From contig JANSYO010000044.1 in assembly GCA_024742395.1 (NCBI GenBank), positions 1 through 37,438 of the forward strand: 37,438 nucleotides of DNA, in the 5' to 3' direction. This stretch comes from Cytophagales bacterium (GTDB lineage Bacteria; Bacteroidota; Bacteroidia; Cytophagales; Spirosomataceae). Position numbers and translations under genes: made by a program. Below the pieces are notes generated by a model. The model had not been told where the DNA came from and searched no databases. It saw nothing but the letters and a program-made list of their open reading frames with translations. Shown here one piece after another: positions 9,489 through 17,648 of this stretch; the stretch's first letter is position 1, and the number at the start of each line of letters is the position of its first letter.

Positions 9489-10775
9489 TTAATCATCAAT
9501 GGACTGGAAAACCAATTGCTTAAACCTATCGCCCGTATAATCTCCGCCGGTTCTTTGAGTTTGTTTCATAATAATGCCGATAACGTTCTCAACAGGGTCA
9601 GCGAAATACTGAGTATTAAAATAGCCTCCCCATCTGAAGGTACCTTCACTTCCTTTGCCGCCATCTGCAGCCCCTTTCTCGTTTAAAATAGCAAAGCCAA
9701 GACCGAAACCTGCATCTTTTGCATGTAAGTCTCCAACCTGATTCATGAGCATAAATTCCACAGTTTTTCTACTAAGCAATCGCTGTCCGTTTAGTTCTCC
9801 TTTATTTAAAAACATCTGAAGAAAGGTGGCATAATCAAAGACCGTACTGGAAAGACCAGCACCGCCCGAGAAGAACATTTTAGCTCCAGTTTTGGGGTAG
9901 TTCACATCATAAAAATCATCTGTGAAATTTACCCAATTGCCCTGAGCATCTTTGGTTTGAACTTCTACCAGTCTGGCAGATTTTGTCTCAGGCAAATAGA
10001 AATAAGTATCCTTCATGCCCAAAGGCTTAAAAATATGCTCTGAAAGGTATTGATCAAAGGACTGGCCAGACCAGATTTCAATCAAATAACCCAAAACATC
10101 TAATCCCTCGGAATAAGTATATTTCTCACCTGGAACATGATGTAGAGGAAGCCGGGCTAACTTCTTCACACTTTCGGCAATAGTTATCGGTTCGGTACTA
10201 AAGAGATCAGTAATTCCTGCCTTTTTATAGATAGCTTTAAAACGTTCATCACCATCAATCACTCCATAACCTAATCCTGAAGTATGAGTCATTAAGTGTC
10301 TGATGGTTATTTCCTTACCCGCTGGTTTTGTAGTGTAAGAACTGTCTTTCATATAAAACCTATCTAAAAGTACAGGGTTTTTAAACTCAGGGATGTACTT
10401 AGAAACGGGGTCGTCCAGATTGAATTTACCTTCTTCCCAAAGCATCATGGCGGCCGTTGTGGTTATTGCCTTTGACTGAGAGGCAATCCTGAAGATATCA
10501 TCCACTTTAAAGGCTCTCTTATTTTCTACGTCAGAATACCCAAAGGCCTTTTGATAGACTATTTTCCCATTTCGGCAAACTATGGCCACAGCTCCGGGAA
10601 TAACATTTTCTTCTACTGCTCCAGAAATCATGGAAGAAATCCGCTCCAATCTTTCATTCGAAATACCTACTGAGTTGGGTTTGGCTATACTTAAAGCAGG
10701 AGAATTAGAAAGTGAAACGGTTTGGGCATTGACAGTAACACTAAGCCCCAAAAGAAGCCAGAAGATCTTTTTCAT
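9489..10775 (-). CDS. Class C beta-lactamase-fold serine hydrolase
   Basis: Periplasmic or secreted serine hydrolase of the beta-lactamase/family VIII esterase/DD-peptidase fold. A signal peptide (MKKIFWLLLGLSVTVNAQ) precedes the domain. The nucleophile motif SxxK is S99-Q-S-K102 (in FRIASQSKAIT). The second motif is Y221-S-E, where many relatives have Y-x-N. The family block HTSGLGY (164-170) and the C-terminal WGGYFNTQYFADP region, taking the place of the KTG/HxG motif, are present. The hydrolase fold is clear but the substrate is not. Given its operon partner, an esterase acting on a glycan substituent is as likely as peptidoglycan or beta-lactam chemistry. The ATG at 10775 fits the signal peptide. 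Confidence 0.9.
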   Translation of the reverse strand: MKKIFWLLLGLSVTVNAQTVSLSNSPALSIAKPNSVGISNERLERISSMISGAVEENVIPGAVAIVCRNGKIVYQKAFGYSDVENKRAFKVDDIFRIASQSKAITTTAAMMLWEEGKFNLDDPVSKYIPEFKNPVLLDRFYMKDSSYTTKPAGKEITIRHLMTHTSGLGYGVIDGDERFKAIYKKAGITDLFSTEPITIAESVKKLARLPLHHVPGEKYTYSEGLDVLGYLIEIWSGQSFDQYLSEHIFKPLGMKDTYFYLPETKSARLVEVQTKDAQGNWVNFTDDFYDVNYPKTGAKMFFSGGAGLSSTVFDYATFLQMFLNKGELNGQRLLSRKTVEFMLMNQVGDLHAKDAGFGLGFAILNEKGAADGGKGSEGTFRWGGYFNTQYFADPVENVIGIIMKQTQRTGGDYTGDRFKQLVFQSIDD

Positions 10776-10864
10776 GTTTTATTATTGGGTTGAAAACAGG
10801 TAAAAATAATGATTTTTTCAGCGGTGAACTCATTCAAGCTTAAAAGAAGACTAAAACCGGAGAA

Positions 10865-10896
10865 TTGTGGACAATAAAAAAGTAATTGTACTTTTG
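10865..10896 (+). promoter_or_regulatory. Bacteroidota-type promoter (TTG-N21-TACTTTTG)
   Basis: TTG (10865-10867), a 21-bp spacer, and TACTTTTG (10889-10896) match the Bacteroidota -33/-7 consensus TTG...TAnnTTTG. Transcription would begin near 10901, about 20 nt before the ATG at 10922. This rules out the upstream TTG codon at 10886 as the gene start. Confidence 0.7.
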
Positions 10897-10921
10897 TGAG
10901 ACCTACCGCTTAAAAAAAGTA

Positions 10922-11719
10922 ATGACTCAATTCATGAAAGCTAAAGTTAAGAGGACCGTTTGTTACGGCTTAGCTTTTATGGCGTCTAAGTGGACCATTA
11001 TTTTTCTTCTTTATCATTCTGGTTTCTGGTCTTATTGGTTTCTTTTACTTTTCCCTATTGCAGATACCATTGCAGCTATTTTAGCCATAATTTATCTCAA
11101 AGGAAATTTCAAAAAGTACTTTGCTCAAATCCTGGAAGACGAATATCCTGAGGACTTTGCCATTATTATTTCTGAAACCGATACGACCTATGGCCAAATC
11201 AAGAATGATATTGAGTTTGTTCAGAAGTCTAAAAACCCTTTAGATAAAAGGATAAATTTTGCTGGCTATTTTTTGGCTTTGATTCGAGTATTGGAGAAAA
11301 AAGGTGAATCTTTTGACACGATCAGAAAGGTCTCTCTTGGCGTAGCCAAAGAATACATTAAACCAAAAAATCGAATACATCATTGGTACCTTTTGCTTGT
11401 GCCTAAACTTGTCAATACTGCTCTTGCAAAACGTTTTTTAGCTAAACTTCATAAAAAAGTAAGCGTCCAAAGCCATAGCAATGGCTTTCAGGCCTCAGTT
11501 TTAACGTCAAAAAAAGAAACAAACGGGTTTGGCTATGGAATAGACATTGTAGAATGCGGCATTTGTAAACTATTCAAACAGAAAAACGAATCTAAATACC
11601 TCTCAATACTTTGCGAAGTAGACCATCTGACTTCTGAAATTGCAGGCCTTCAGTTAGTTCGTACATCCACTATTGCACAAGGAGCCAGTCATTGTGACTT
11701 CAGATTTCAAAAAATCTGA
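10922..11719 (+). CDS. ATC-hydrolase-family protein with membrane N-terminus
   Basis: Looks like a member of the L-2-amino-thiazoline-4-carboxylic acid hydrolase family (PF14196), named after the Pseudomonas enzyme that opens a thiazoline ring on the way to cysteine. The clearest evidence is the C-terminal block IAQGASHCDFRF, with the conserved Cys-His-Asp, preceded by a DIVECGICKLF segment containing two cysteines. From the ATG at 10922 (265 residues), the first 60 residues form two hydrophobic segments (about 12-30 and 36-58), so the catalytic domain is probably membrane-tethered. The open frame extends upstream to a TTG at 10886, but that codon lies inside the promoter. Many homologues have no known substrate, so treat the enzyme name as a family label. 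It is monocistronic and its stop abuts the convergent GH140-like gene. Confidence 0.75.
   Translation: MTQFMKAKVKRTVCYGLAFMASKWTIIFLLYHSGFWSYWFLLLFPIADTIAAILAIIYLKGNFKKYFAQILEDEYPEDFAIIISETDTTYGQIKNDIEFVQKSKNPLDKRINFAGYFLALIRVLEKKGESFDTIRKVSLGVAKEYIKPKNRIHHWYLLLVPKLVNTALAKRFLAKLHKKVSVQSHSNGFQASVLTSKKETNGFGYGIDIVECGICKLFKQKNESKYLSILCEVDHLTSEIAGLQLVRTSTIAQGASHCDFRFQKI
11700..11719. terminator. Perfect hairpin containing the stop codon at a convergent junction
   Basis: TCAGATTT (11700-11707), loop CAAA, AAATCTGA (11712-11719): an 8-bp perfect stem whose last three bases are the TGA stop of the plus gene. The next base starts the TAA stop of the minus gene. It may be a shared bidirectional terminator. 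No good U-run exists on either side, so this is tentative. Confidence 0.4.
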
Positions 11720-13108
11720 TTAATAAGCTACAGTTCCCGGTTTAGGGTAACCTTTTGACGCATCGTCTATTACTAGTACCCAATCATTCCCTTTTCCGCT
11801 CGATGGCGGCACTGCACTAAATGAGCCAAAATTTTGCATTTGCCCAATAACAAAAGAGGCTCCTGTTCTAGGATCATACCACCAAATATTTAACTTTTCT
11901 GCCTTTAGGTTTCTGGTATTAATGTTCTTGGTTTTACCTTCAGGAAAATAGATAAAAGCATAGGTTCCTGAATCATCTCTGGTAGCAGTAACGTAATCAT
12001 TCCCATCTACTTGTTCTCCTTCTATTAATCCCTGATCAGGAATTCGATCAAGGTAGGGGCGACTAAGCATCAGATTTTTCAAATGCTTAATTTGGGTGGC
12101 CATAGGCATCTCAAGAGCTTCTTTCCAAGGTCTCAAAGGGCCATTAACTCCCTCCTGACCTTTTTTAAACATCTGCCAAACATCATGGCAACCATAGGTT
12201 TGTCCACAGGCTCCTACAAAAACATTCGAATACATGATTCTGCGAATGTCTCTATCCATGCTATAACCACGTTCTTTGGCATTAAAACAAATTGGGTGAT
12301 CTTCGTAAAGAGGCTCGCCATCCAGCACAGGCTTTACAGGTTTCAGGTTGTAATCATGTCTTATTTTTGGGTAGGCTGGCTCGTCAGTACAGTGGCCTGT
12401 CTGGTGCATATTAAAGTTTAACCATTCGTCGTTATGAAACCAGTTAGAAGACCCGCCAGGAGAGGCCGGCTGTGGATGGAACGTATAAATTCCTGTTTCG
12501 AAAAGCCCTAAACCTTCCTGAAGACCTTTTTGCATAGCTCTCCACACTTCTACATCCTCTGTGCCTTCCCTTGGGTTTCTGTCTCCCCCTAATACCCAAA
12601 TAATGTTATCATTTGATCTGAACCACAAACCTAGCCATTTGCCATATTCATAAGCATTTTCTTTATTGAATATTTCTGGTCCGGTTCCCCAGGAGTTTTT
12701 GTAGAGTTTATCTCCCCAGGTTGGCAACAAGGCAATGTACAGGCCCCTGGCATCTGCCAATTCTATTAACTTTTTAACATGCTTAAAATATTGAGGATTA
12801 GGCCTCATTTTCTCCAGATTCCTGAAGGGTAATTCTCCAATAGCATTCGGGGTATTAATACCATCAAGTTCTGCTAAAGCTACAGCCTGAATGACATTAA
12901 AACCTTGCTCTGCACGTGTTTTAAAATACCAATCTGCTTCACTTTCATCTAATGCATGAAAAAGCTCCCAGCCAGTGTCAGCCATGTAAAAAAAGGGCTT
13001 CCCCTCTTCCGTCATTAAAAATCGCTTGTTCTCTGAAACTTTTATTCTTGGTAGCTGAGCTACTGCTACTGCACTAATTAATACAAGGAGTAGTGTTATT
13101 TTCTTCAT
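11720..13108 (-). CDS. GH140/DUF4038-family glycoside hydrolase (apiosidase-like)
   Basis: Secreted (beta/alpha)8 enzyme of the DUF4038 family, of which the GH140 member from Bacteroides thetaiotaomicron cleaves apiose from rhamnogalacturonan II. A signal peptide (MKKITLLLVLISAVAVAQ) is followed by the family opening RFLMTEEGKPFFYMADTGWELFH. The predicted acid/base is D176 (in WVLGGDRNP) and the nucleophile E265 (in VLDGEPLYE), with ACGQTYGCHDVWQMF before the end of the barrel. The last about 95 residues (from NDYVTATRDDSGTYAFIYFP) match the C-terminal beta-sandwich domain usually paired with it (PF12904). Length 462 is normal. The ATG at 13108 fits the signal peptide. It stands apart from the esterase operon, separated by the plus-strand ATC-hydrolase-like gene. 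Activity on apiose is inferred from the family, not proven for this subgroup. Confidence 0.87.
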   Translation of the reverse strand: MKKITLLLVLISAVAVAQLPRIKVSENKRFLMTEEGKPFFYMADTGWELFHALDESEADWYFKTRAEQGFNVIQAVALAELDGINTPNAIGELPFRNLEKMRPNPQYFKHVKKLIELADARGLYIALLPTWGDKLYKNSWGTGPEIFNKENAYEYGKWLGLWFRSNDNIIWVLGGDRNPREGTEDVEVWRAMQKGLQEGLGLFETGIYTFHPQPASPGGSSNWFHNDEWLNFNMHQTGHCTDEPAYPKIRHDYNLKPVKPVLDGEPLYEDHPICFNAKERGYSMDRDIRRIMYSNVFVGACGQTYGCHDVWQMFKKGQEGVNGPLRPWKEALEMPMATQIKHLKNLMLSRPYLDRIPDQGLIEGEQVDGNDYVTATRDDSGTYAFIYFPEGKTKNINTRNLKAEKLNIWWYDPRTGASFVIGQMQNFGSFSAVPPSSGKGNDWVLVIDDASKGYPKPGTVAY

Positions 13109-13112
13109 TAGA

Positions 13113-13146
13113 TTGGCTACGGTTTAATTCTTGCGAAGATAGCCAA
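13113..13146. repeat. Inverted repeat directly before the GH140-like gene
   Basis: TTGGCTA (13113-13119) and TAGCCAA (13140-13146) form 7-bp arms 20 bp apart, ending 5 bp before the minus-strand ATG. A minus-strand TATCTTCG (13141-13134), close to the -7 consensus, overlaps one arm. It could be an operator; only the repeat itself is certain. Confidence 0.4.
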
Positions 13147-13178
13147 CCTTCTATATGCGTAGAAATTTTCCCATCTCT

Positions 13179-13790
13179 TTATCGGGTAATTTTATCTTTA
13201 GGTTTTTGGTACTCTAATACCATGTCAGTGATTGGGTTCTTTTTGACTATCTTCACTAACTCCCCGTTTTCATAATAGTATTCATCAATGTTGTTTTGAA
13301 GAACACCCTTATAGAACTCTTTTTGGGGCTTAGAAATTTCTATAAAGTCAGCATAGTATTCAGCATAAACCTTATCAGAAGATTTGGGCTCGTTAAAGAA
13401 AAGACTGGCAAACGTTGAATTTATACCTGCAGAAATATCTCTTTCTACCGTTTTGTCATGTTGATGCGAGGTGGCTTTAAATTTTGAACCTTTTCTTTTA
13501 GTTTCTGTAAAATAATTGCCCCTGTTAGACTCCACCTTCACAGCTGAGGTCAGGAAATTATCCTCTTCAAAAACTGTATTGACACGGTAGTCTACTTTCA
13601 ACTTGTAAATCAAAAAATTAACATCTACCAGGCTGCTCAGTGAATACGTAACAGAATCTCCTTTAATCTGCTTTTTGGCAATAACTTCTCCCACTTTTAT
13701 CCCCACTACCTTAACTGCATACTTTCTGGTTTGTGAGTAACCGGGCAGAATACTCAGAAATAGTAGTATTATAAGCAATGTCTTTCTCAT
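13179..13790 (-). CDS. DUF6134-type exported protein of unknown function
   Basis: Protein of 203 residues with a clear signal peptide (MRKTLLIILLFLSILPGYSQ). The mature part is predicted mostly beta and opens with KYAVKVVGIKVGEVIAKKQIKGD, then VDYRVNTVFEEDNFLTSAVKVESNRGNYF and FFNEPKSSDKVYAEYYADF. This layout is typical of the DUF6134 family of Bacteroidota periplasmic proteins, which I recognise by pattern only. No catalytic motif is visible. It follows dusB on the same strand by 31 bp and is probably cotranscribed with it. No function can be given. Confidence 0.75.
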   Translation of the reverse strand: MRKTLLIILLFLSILPGYSQTRKYAVKVVGIKVGEVIAKKQIKGDSVTYSLSSLVDVNFLIYKLKVDYRVNTVFEEDNFLTSAVKVESNRGNYFTETKRKGSKFKATSHQHDKTVERDISAGINSTFASLFFNEPKSSDKVYAEYYADFIEISKPQKEFYKGVLQNNIDEYYYENGELVKIVKKNPITDMVLEYQKPKDKITR

Positions 13791-13821
13791 AGTGAATCTA
13801 CGTAATCAAGAGAAGAGAGGC

Positions 13822-14850
13822 TCAATCAATACCCGCGTATTCTACTTTTTTTGCCTTGGTTTCCAGGAAGAACCCATCAAATTCGGCCAGAACTTCATCA
13901 AGAATACTGTACAATTCCTGTGGCTCCAGACTCTGAACAAGTCTCATTCTATATTCTTTAAAATGCGGCAATCCTCTGAAGTAATTGGCATAGTGGCGTC
14001 TCATTTCTAACACCCCTTGCCTTTCATTTTTCCATTCTATAGAAAATTTCAAATGCTGACGGCAGGCCTCTACCCTTTGTTTCATCGTAGGTACCGGAAG
14101 ATGTTCGCCAGTGGCGAAATAGTGCTTTATTTCATTAAAAATCCAAGGGTATCCAATGCTGGCTCTACCGATCATTATACCGTCAATACCGTACCTGTTT
14201 CTATACTCAAGAGCCTTTGCGGGGCTATCAATATCTCCGTTACCAAAAATCGGGATTTTTATTCTGGGGTTGTTTTTAATTTTAGCAATTAAAGTCCAAT
14301 CGGCTTCTCCTTTGTATAACTGAGCCCTGGTTCTTCCATGAATAGTTAAGGCTTGAATTCCCACATCCTGAAGACGCTCCGCTACCTCCTCAATATTCTT
14401 CGTATTCTCATCCCACCCAAGTCTGGTTTTGACTGTCACGGGCAAATGTGTGGCCTTTACCACTGCTTCAGTCATTTTGGTCATCATAGGAATGTCCTGT
14501 AACAAACCAGCTCCTGCTCCTTTGCAAGCTACTTTTTTTACCGGGCAACCATAATTAATATCAATTAAGTCAGGATTTACTGTAGTGGCAATTTTGGTAC
14601 ATTCAGCCATGGTATCTACATCGCTTCCAAACAGCTGAACCCCTATAGGCCTTTCATAAGGAAAGATGTCCAGCTTTTGTTTACTCTTATATGCATCTCT
14701 GATGAGCCCTTCAGAAGAAATAAACTCCGTATACATCATATCAGCCCCATTTTCTTTACAGACTTGTCTGAAAGGCGGATCGCTGACATCCTCCATTGGA
14801 GCCAATAATAAAGGAAATTCTCCGAGTTCTATGTTGCCTATTTTGACCAA
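13822..14850 (-). CDS. dusB: tRNA-dihydrouridine synthase B
   Basis: FMN enzyme that reduces a uridine in tRNA to dihydrouridine using NADPH. The TIM-barrel start PLLLAPMEDVSDPPFR, the catalytic cysteine C102 in NYGCPVKKV, the loop ACKGAGAGLL, the FMN-phosphate region (IFGNGDI, DGIMIGRASIGYPWIF) and a helical C-terminal tRNA-binding domain (about 245-325) are all present. Length 342 is slightly above the usual 320-330. The first codon is TTG: the family's opening MVKIGNIEL starts exactly there, no ATG lies upstream in frame, and the next Met (residue 19) is inside the barrel. A minus-strand TAAATTTG (14887-14880) gives a plausible -7 element about 25 nt before that start, but the -33 element is not convincing. 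Confidence 0.93.
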   Translation of the reverse strand: MVKIGNIELGEFPLLLAPMEDVSDPPFRQVCKENGADMMYTEFISSEGLIRDAYKSKQKLDIFPYERPIGVQLFGSDVDTMAECTKIATTVNPDLIDINYGCPVKKVACKGAGAGLLQDIPMMTKMTEAVVKATHLPVTVKTRLGWDENTKNIEEVAERLQDVGIQALTIHGRTRAQLYKGEADWTLIAKIKNNPRIKIPIFGNGDIDSPAKALEYRNRYGIDGIMIGRASIGYPWIFNEIKHYFATGEHLPVPTMKQRVEACRQHLKFSIEWKNERQGVLEMRRHYANYFRGLPHFKEYRMRLVQSLEPQELYSILDEVLAEFDGFFLETKAKKVEYAGID

Positions 14851-14879
14851 AGTGAATAGGTTTTTAGTTATTTAAGCCG

Positions 14880-14887
14880 CAAATTTA
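14880..14887 (-). promoter_or_regulatory. Candidate -7 promoter element of dusB
   Basis: On the minus strand this reads TAAATTTG, an exact match to TAnnTTTG, placed about 30 bp before the TTG start of dusB. There is no TTG at the expected distance upstream, so the promoter is only half supported. Confidence 0.4.
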
Positions 14888-14907
14888 CACCAAAATAACC
14901 GATTGAT

Positions 14908-15843
14908 ATGTCTTTTGATTCCATCTTAGCCAAACTTCAAAATGAAAGGTCGGCAGGATCTGCTATTTTAATCATTATTGGTATTGTACTACTGGCCATG
15001 GTAATAGGTAATGTAGTAGCCGCAATTTTCATGATTTTCATCGGTGGCATAGAGATGGATGACCTTGGCGACATAAACGGTGCACTTATGTCTTCCCCAT
15101 CTGGCTGGTGGGCTTTGCTAATTGGTCAGGGAGCTGCTTCGATTATCACATTTATTCTATCAGGTATTTTTTACTGGAAAGTAGTGGAAAAAAAGGAATT
15201 AAGTGATTTGAGTTTTCATGTCCTTCCTTCTCAAGGTTTGTTTGCTTTGGCAATTATAACACAATTGTGTTTTCTACCTCTCAATGGATGGTTACAAGGC
15301 ATCAATGAAAGCATGAGTTTACCTGAAAGTTTATCAGGTCTGGAGTCCATGATGAAAAGCATGGAGGAATCTCTGGCAGAGGTTACTGAATACTTAACCA
15401 CGTTTGACAGCCTCGGCAAAATGATCTCGGGCTTTATTGTGATTGCCATAATTGCAGGAATAGGTGAAGAATTAATCTTTAGAGGGCTGATTCAAAGAAA
15501 ACTCTACAGTTTATTTAAAAATCCTCATTTAGCTATTTGGGTAGCAGCCTTCATTTTCTCCGCCATTCATATGCAGTTTTATGGCTTTATTCCAAGACTT
15601 ATGCTTGGTGCACTTTTTGGATATTTCTATTATTGGAGCGGCAATATCTGGGTACCTATAGCTGCCCATATTTTCAACAATGGCTTTGCTGTAGTCTTGT
15701 ATTATTTTTATCACCAGGGCACAATTGGTGAAGAAATAGTTGAAATGGAGGAGTTCCCACTACCAATTGTACTTGGATCCTTACTTCTCACAGCCGGGCT
15801 TTTATGGTTTTTGAAGAAAATTAGTTATGAAAAAAGTATTTAA
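14908..15843 (+). CDS. CPBP-family intramembrane glutamic protease
   Basis: Polytopic membrane protein of the CPBP (Abi/CAAX) protease family, with the full catalytic set: E187-E188-x3-R192 (GIGEELIFRG), H221 (in FSAIHMQF) and H254-x3-N258 (in AAHIFNNGF). About seven or eight membrane segments are evident. A polar insertion (about 130-170, rich in Ser, Glu and Met) lies between the N-terminal helices and the catalytic core. The family includes prenyl-protein CAAX proteases and bacteriocin-maturation or immunity proteins, so the substrate is open. Its 3' end overlaps the next gene by 17 bp, indicating co-translation with a secreted T9SS cargo. It is divergent from dusB, 57 bp away. Confidence 0.9.
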   Translation: MSFDSILAKLQNERSAGSAILIIIGIVLLAMVIGNVVAAIFMIFIGGIEMDDLGDINGALMSSPSGWWALLIGQGAASIITFILSGIFYWKVVEKKELSDLSFHVLPSQGLFALAIITQLCFLPLNGWLQGINESMSLPESLSGLESMMKSMEESLAEVTEYLTTFDSLGKMISGFIVIAIIAGIGEELIFRGLIQRKLYSLFKNPHLAIWVAAFIFSAIHMQFYGFIPRLMLGALFGYFYYWSGNIWVPIAAHIFNNGFAVVLYYFYHQGTIGEEIVEMEEFPLPIVLGSLLLTAGLLWFLKKISYEKSI

Positions 15844-17647
15844 GTTTGCTCTCTTTCTTTTAGTCTGCACAAAAGGATTTACACAGATTTATGGCTTGGA
15901 TAGCAACTTTGTAATAAATAGCAAGCCTAATTTTACTCCTTTAAAAATTTATGAGTTGAATGATTCAACTTTTTTTGTTGGCCTCCAAAAGTCAAAATCC
16001 TCTTACTATCCGTTACTGACTAGCTTTTCTTTAGGTGATTTTCAGGCAATTGCAGGGTATTCAACAAAAGGAGAATCCTTATTCCTTCAGGATTTCACAA
16101 GCAGCAATTCTCTAGATAATCGTGTGTCTTATTTAGGTAGATTCGATGACAATCTAGTTTTCATCAACTACAATTCTATATTCACCTATAGCTTTAATAA
16201 ACGAAAGCTCAATGAACAATCAATTAAAGCTATTTCTTTCCCTCTTTTGTACTATGATTCCCATTCACAAGAATTATTCTACCATGACACTTTAAAAAAT
16301 TCAATTATAAGTCAGAACCTTTTGACAGGAGAAATCTTGACAAAATATAAACTACCCCAAGATTCTAATGGTAAAGTAATTGCTTTTGCTTCAGGCATGA
16401 ATGGTAAATTATTAACTGTGAAACAGGATTATCCATTAAGTTATGAGGCTGTTTTTTTCGATAATCAATTTAGCGAAATAGCCTCAAGATCCTTGGGACT
16501 AACATTTCAGCTTCCGCCGTATAGTCTTTTACCTCATAAACTAATCGAAAAGAAAGGCGAAGATAGTTTTATTTTAGAAGTGACCACCTCAGGCGAGGGT
16601 GGTACTTACTATAACTATTTTGAAGTAAACTTAAAGTCGGAAAAAAAGATCCATTCAGGCTTGTCCTTTCGTCCAATAAAACAAACAAAGGATAGCATAC
16701 TTTTCTTAGAAAAAAGTCAAGTTAGTTATAGTTCAGAAGGTGAACGAATTCTAAAAAAAATGTGGAAGTCTTTAGACAATGAAACAGAAATCAGAACGAA
16801 CTTAGAAGATTTTGAAAAAATAGGAACAGACTATTTCGGAATTAAAGAAGGGGAGATTCGTAAACTAATTGATGGCTATATATTTTTTGATTTCACTTCC
16901 TTTCCCGAGACTCCATTTGACTATCTATCTAAATACTATATTCTAAATTATCATACTAATAGTTCGTATAGACCTCATTTTGAATTAAATGGGCCTGGAA
17001 TCATTTCGAATGACACAATTTTTTTTAGCAGTTCAGGTACAATTTTGCTAAAAGCATTTCCTGAGGAAAATCCAATGGTAGAAAGAACAAAAATTAGTAT
17101 AAACATCAATAAATCTAGTCCCAACTTCCATATCAAAAACTGTGGTAATAATACATTTTGGCTTTATGAAAATGAACTACCATTAGACTTTCCAATTGAA
17201 TTAAATAATCCATTTGATCTCAATACGAAAATTGAAATAGAGGGAGGTGAGGGTTATTACAAAAATGACACCTTTAATATTAACAGTATTATAGAAAGTT
17301 TCGTAACAATAAAAATAAGAACTGAAGAGGATGAACGTTTTCTTCAATCAGCTGAACATGACTGTAACTATTACTTCGCATTGCCCGCCCCAAAAGAATC
17401 AAATGCATACATATATCCAAATCCCGTAAACCGAAAAACATTCTTTGTTAGACTACCCTTCCATTCCGATCATACTCCAAACCCAGATTTTAAAATATTT
17501 GACATAGAAGGTAAGTCGGTGGAATTTAAAAAGTTCACTGTAGATCCATACAATTATGAATTCTACATTCCCAATGCCAACCAAAAGGTTTATTTCCTAA
17601 AATCTTCCAACTTCAATGAATCACTACGTCTAATTTTCTCGCCTTGA
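15827..17647 (+). CDS. T9SS-sorted secreted protein of unknown function
   Basis: Protein of 606 residues with a signal peptide (MKKVFKFALFLLVCTKGFTQ) and a C-terminal type IX secretion sorting domain starting near Y530PNPVN535. That domain runs through FKIFDIEGKSV to the end. The middle 500 residues have no domain I recognise. They are rich in Asn, Ser, Phe and Tyr and look like repeated beta strands (alternating segments such as DNLVFINYNSIFTYSF and ISNDTIFFSSSGTILLKAF), possibly a propeller, though this is inference. The DNA is visibly more AT-rich than its neighbours, which may mean later acquisition or weak constraint. Its start overlaps the protease gene by 17 bp, and its stop lies 1 bp from the convergent lamin-tail gene. 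Confidence 0.85.
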   Translation: MKKVFKFALFLLVCTKGFTQIYGLDSNFVINSKPNFTPLKIYELNDSTFFVGLQKSKSSYYPLLTSFSLGDFQAIAGYSTKGESLFLQDFTSSNSLDNRVSYLGRFDDNLVFINYNSIFTYSFNKRKLNEQSIKAISFPLLYYDSHSQELFYHDTLKNSIISQNLLTGEILTKYKLPQDSNGKVIAFASGMNGKLLTVKQDYPLSYEAVFFDNQFSEIASRSLGLTFQLPPYSLLPHKLIEKKGEDSFILEVTTSGEGGTYYNYFEVNLKSEKKIHSGLSFRPIKQTKDSILFLEKSQVSYSSEGERILKKMWKSLDNETEIRTNLEDFEKIGTDYFGIKEGEIRKLIDGYIFFDFTSFPETPFDYLSKYYILNYHTNSSYRPHFELNGPGIISNDTIFFSSSGTILLKAFPEENPMVERTKISININKSSPNFHIKNCGNNTFWLYENELPLDFPIELNNPFDLNTKIEIEGGEGYYKNDTFNINSIIESFVTIKIRTEEDERFLQSAEHDCNYYFALPAPKESNAYIYPNPVNRKTFFVRLPFHSDHTPNPDFKIFDIEGKSVEFKKFTVDPYNYEFYIPNANQKVYFLKSSNFNESLRLIFSP

Positions 17648-17648
17648 T

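Noticed and set aside
9489-10775. Antibiotic-resistance beta-lactamase
   Set aside because: The fold and SxxK match, but the second motif is YSE rather than YxN and the operon context is carbohydrate-related, so a resistance role is not supported.
10886-10921. N-terminal extension of the ATC-hydrolase-like gene to a TTG
   Set aside because: The codons lie inside a good promoter; transcription would begin after them.
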